Assembly: GCF_040719145.1 (NCBI RefSeq)
Contig: NZ_JBFDUZ010000001.1
Coordinates: 62,001 to 126,000, forward strand
Source: Paenibacillus sp. JQZ6Y-1
GTDB lineage: Bacteria; Bacillota; Bacilli; Paenibacillales; Paenibacillaceae
Direction of reading: 5' to 3'
Length of the DNA: 64,000 nucleotides
A model generated the notes under the pieces. It was not told where the DNA came from. It made no database searches and saw only the letters and a program-made list of their open reading frames with translations. The translations under genes and the position numbers were made by a program. Below are positions 62,994 to 64,000 of the stretch, piece after piece. How positions within the stretch are numbered: the first letter of the stretch is position 1; each line of letters opens with the position of its first letter.

Positions 62994-63034
62994 CAAAAAA
63001 GGGCTACCCCGAATGAAGAGAGTGGGGCAGCCCT
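62994..63034 (-). terminator. Terminator after beta-galactosidase gene
   Basis: GGGCTGCCCC / GGGGTAGCCC on the minus strand, followed by TTTTTT. Confidence 0.85.
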
Positions 63035-63048
63035 GATCCATTTTTCGA

Positions 63049-64000
63049 TTACCGATTTTCCAGCGAGATCACATGAATATCCAGCGCATATGCAAATGAT
63101 TTTTCCTGTAAGCGGAAGGCTTCTGCCAGCTCGGGACCGCAGGAGTTGGAGCCAACACCGCTCATCTTATAATCCAGATGCAGATACGTTTGTAGGCGCG
63201 GGTGCAGCTGATGCGCATGCGTTGCCGTCGTCAGATCGGCAGGCGTATAATGCGAGGCGTTGAATGAAAAAGGCTGTGTGCCGCTAACCTGCAAACCAAC
63301 ACCGAGCGGATTGGTAATGTGCAGCCAGTCGGTACGGTCACGGGAGCCATTTTCCTGCGGAACGACGTAATTGTAAAACAGTTCGTCCACCGTACGTGTA
63401 TACCGTCCGAAGCGTGTGCTGTGATGCTTATCTACATAACTCTCATGTGGACCCTGACCGAAATAAGTTACCTGATCCATACCTGATGTCAATGCCAGCA
63501 GTAATCCAAAGCGCGGCAAATACGGAGCCGTCGGCAGTACCTGCACATCGACCTTCATCTGGAACAAGCCATTGCTATGAATATGCCAGACGACATCGCC
63601 GTGTAGTAGCGGATATTGGCTGATTGCACCAAGCGAGAAGGAGGTCTGAATCTGTATAGTCTGGTCGCTCATGCGCTGCCAGTGACTATGATAGATCTTG
63701 GTATGCAGTCGATCCATACCGCTGTCACGCCACGTTTGCTCTATGTTCATATCATTGCTGATCGGCGCACGCCACACTGCAAAGCTGGACGGGGCAGCCA
63801 GCAATTCTATACCGCTACGGCAAATGGACAGCAGCGCGCCTTCCACTAGATCGTAGCGACAGCTGAATTCGTCTCCGCTAATCTTCAATATACCGCCGGA
63901 TTCCTGCACGGAAAGAGCAGTAATAGACGGCAATGTCGCAGTACTTTCCAGCTTGTCGTATATAGAAGGCACAAGGGTAGCAGGTTGCCATTCGTGAGCT
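63049..64000 (-). CDS. Beta-galactosidase (GH2), C-terminal part; 5' end outside window
   Basis: The frame is open to the window edge, so only the last 317 residues are seen. They form the C-terminal LacZ domain (Bgal small chain): FSCRYDLVEGALLSICRSG, APISNDMNIEQTWRDSGMDR, RFGLLLALTSGMDQVTYFG, YFGQGPHESYVDKHHSTRFG, FSFNASHYTPADLTTATHAH. The catalytic Glu residues lie upstream, outside the window. The upstream in-frame codons read HEWQPATLV, so the gene is not truncated by a stop here. Confidence 0.88.
   Translation of the reverse strand, partial: AHEWQPATLVPSIYDKLESTATLPSITALSVQESGGILKISGDEFSCRYDLVEGALLSICRSGIELLAAPSSFAVWRAPISNDMNIEQTWRDSGMDRLHTKIYHSHWQRMSDQTIQIQTSFSLGAISQYPLLHGDVVWHIHSNGLFQMKVDVQVLPTAPYLPRFGLLLALTSGMDQVTYFGQGPHESYVDKHHSTRFGRYTRTVDELFYNYVVPQENGSRDRTDWLHITNPLGVGLQVSGTQPFSFNASHYTPADLTTATHAHQLHPRLQTYLHLDYKMSGVGSNSCGPELAEAFRLQEKSFAYALDIHVISLENR

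Overview
The window looks like chromosomal DNA from a Paenibacillus-type member of the Firmicutes (Paenibacillaceae). Support: moderate GC, strong GGAGG ribosome binding sites, frequent TTG/GTG starts, intrinsic terminators with T-tracts, CotH/DUF4956 genes, an LplB/YtcP-type sugar importer next to a membrane-bound AraC sensor, sigma-D-type promoters on chemoreceptor genes, and a TxpA-like type I toxin. Genus assignment is inference; no rRNA, tRNA, CRISPR or intact insertion sequence was seen.

Layout. 1-4.8 kb: end of a DUF4956 membrane protein, a membrane-anchored CotH-family protein, and two tandem secreted rhamnogalacturonan acetylesterases. 5-11 kb: two methyl-accepting chemotaxis proteins, each behind a sigma-D-like promoter, flanking a Cys-rich DUF1540 gene and the futalosine-pathway menaquinone pair mqnB-mqnD. 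11.5-15.1 kb: a formate dehydrogenase with its DUF1641 partner. 15.4-17.4 kb: a secreted transglutaminase-like protein preceded by two tandem c-di-GMP-I riboswitches, then a class D sortase. 17.7-25.8 kb: AraC-type membrane sensor, a two-permease plus lipoprotein sugar importer and a GH29 fucosidase, a typical glycan-use locus. 25.8-28.7 kb: a type I toxin/antisense RNA pair, a possible short RNA, and a divergent MocR regulator/LysE exporter pair. 28.8-33.6 kb: a sugar oxidoreductase/isomerase operon and an AraC regulator.

34.6-40.1 kb is a compact RNA-repair operon, hen1-pnkp-rtcB: 2'-O-methylation, end healing and sealing, and a second RNA ligase. 40.3-47.6 kb is a strikingly AT-rich island carrying a tiny secreted YD-repeat protein, a 1900-residue secreted RHS protein with a variable C-terminal candidate toxin, and a small adjacent candidate immunity gene. 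47.6-50.6 kb: a dedA, SAM methyltransferase and two-component system cluster on the minus strand. 51.3-58.5 kb: a complete oligopeptide ABC importer followed by an M19 dipeptidase. 59-64 kb: an MFS transporter, a mannonate/fructuronate-reductase-like SDR with a long polar N-terminal extension, an AraC regulator, and the C-terminal part of a beta-galactosidase that runs off the window.

The most notable items are the tandem c-di-GMP riboswitches with two different apparent output mechanisms, the short toxin/antisense RNA locus (its 27-codon gene is easily missed), a Fur-box promoter firing antisense to DUF1540, the RHS toxin island, and the three-gene RNA-repair operon. All functional calls are from reading the sequence; no search was run.
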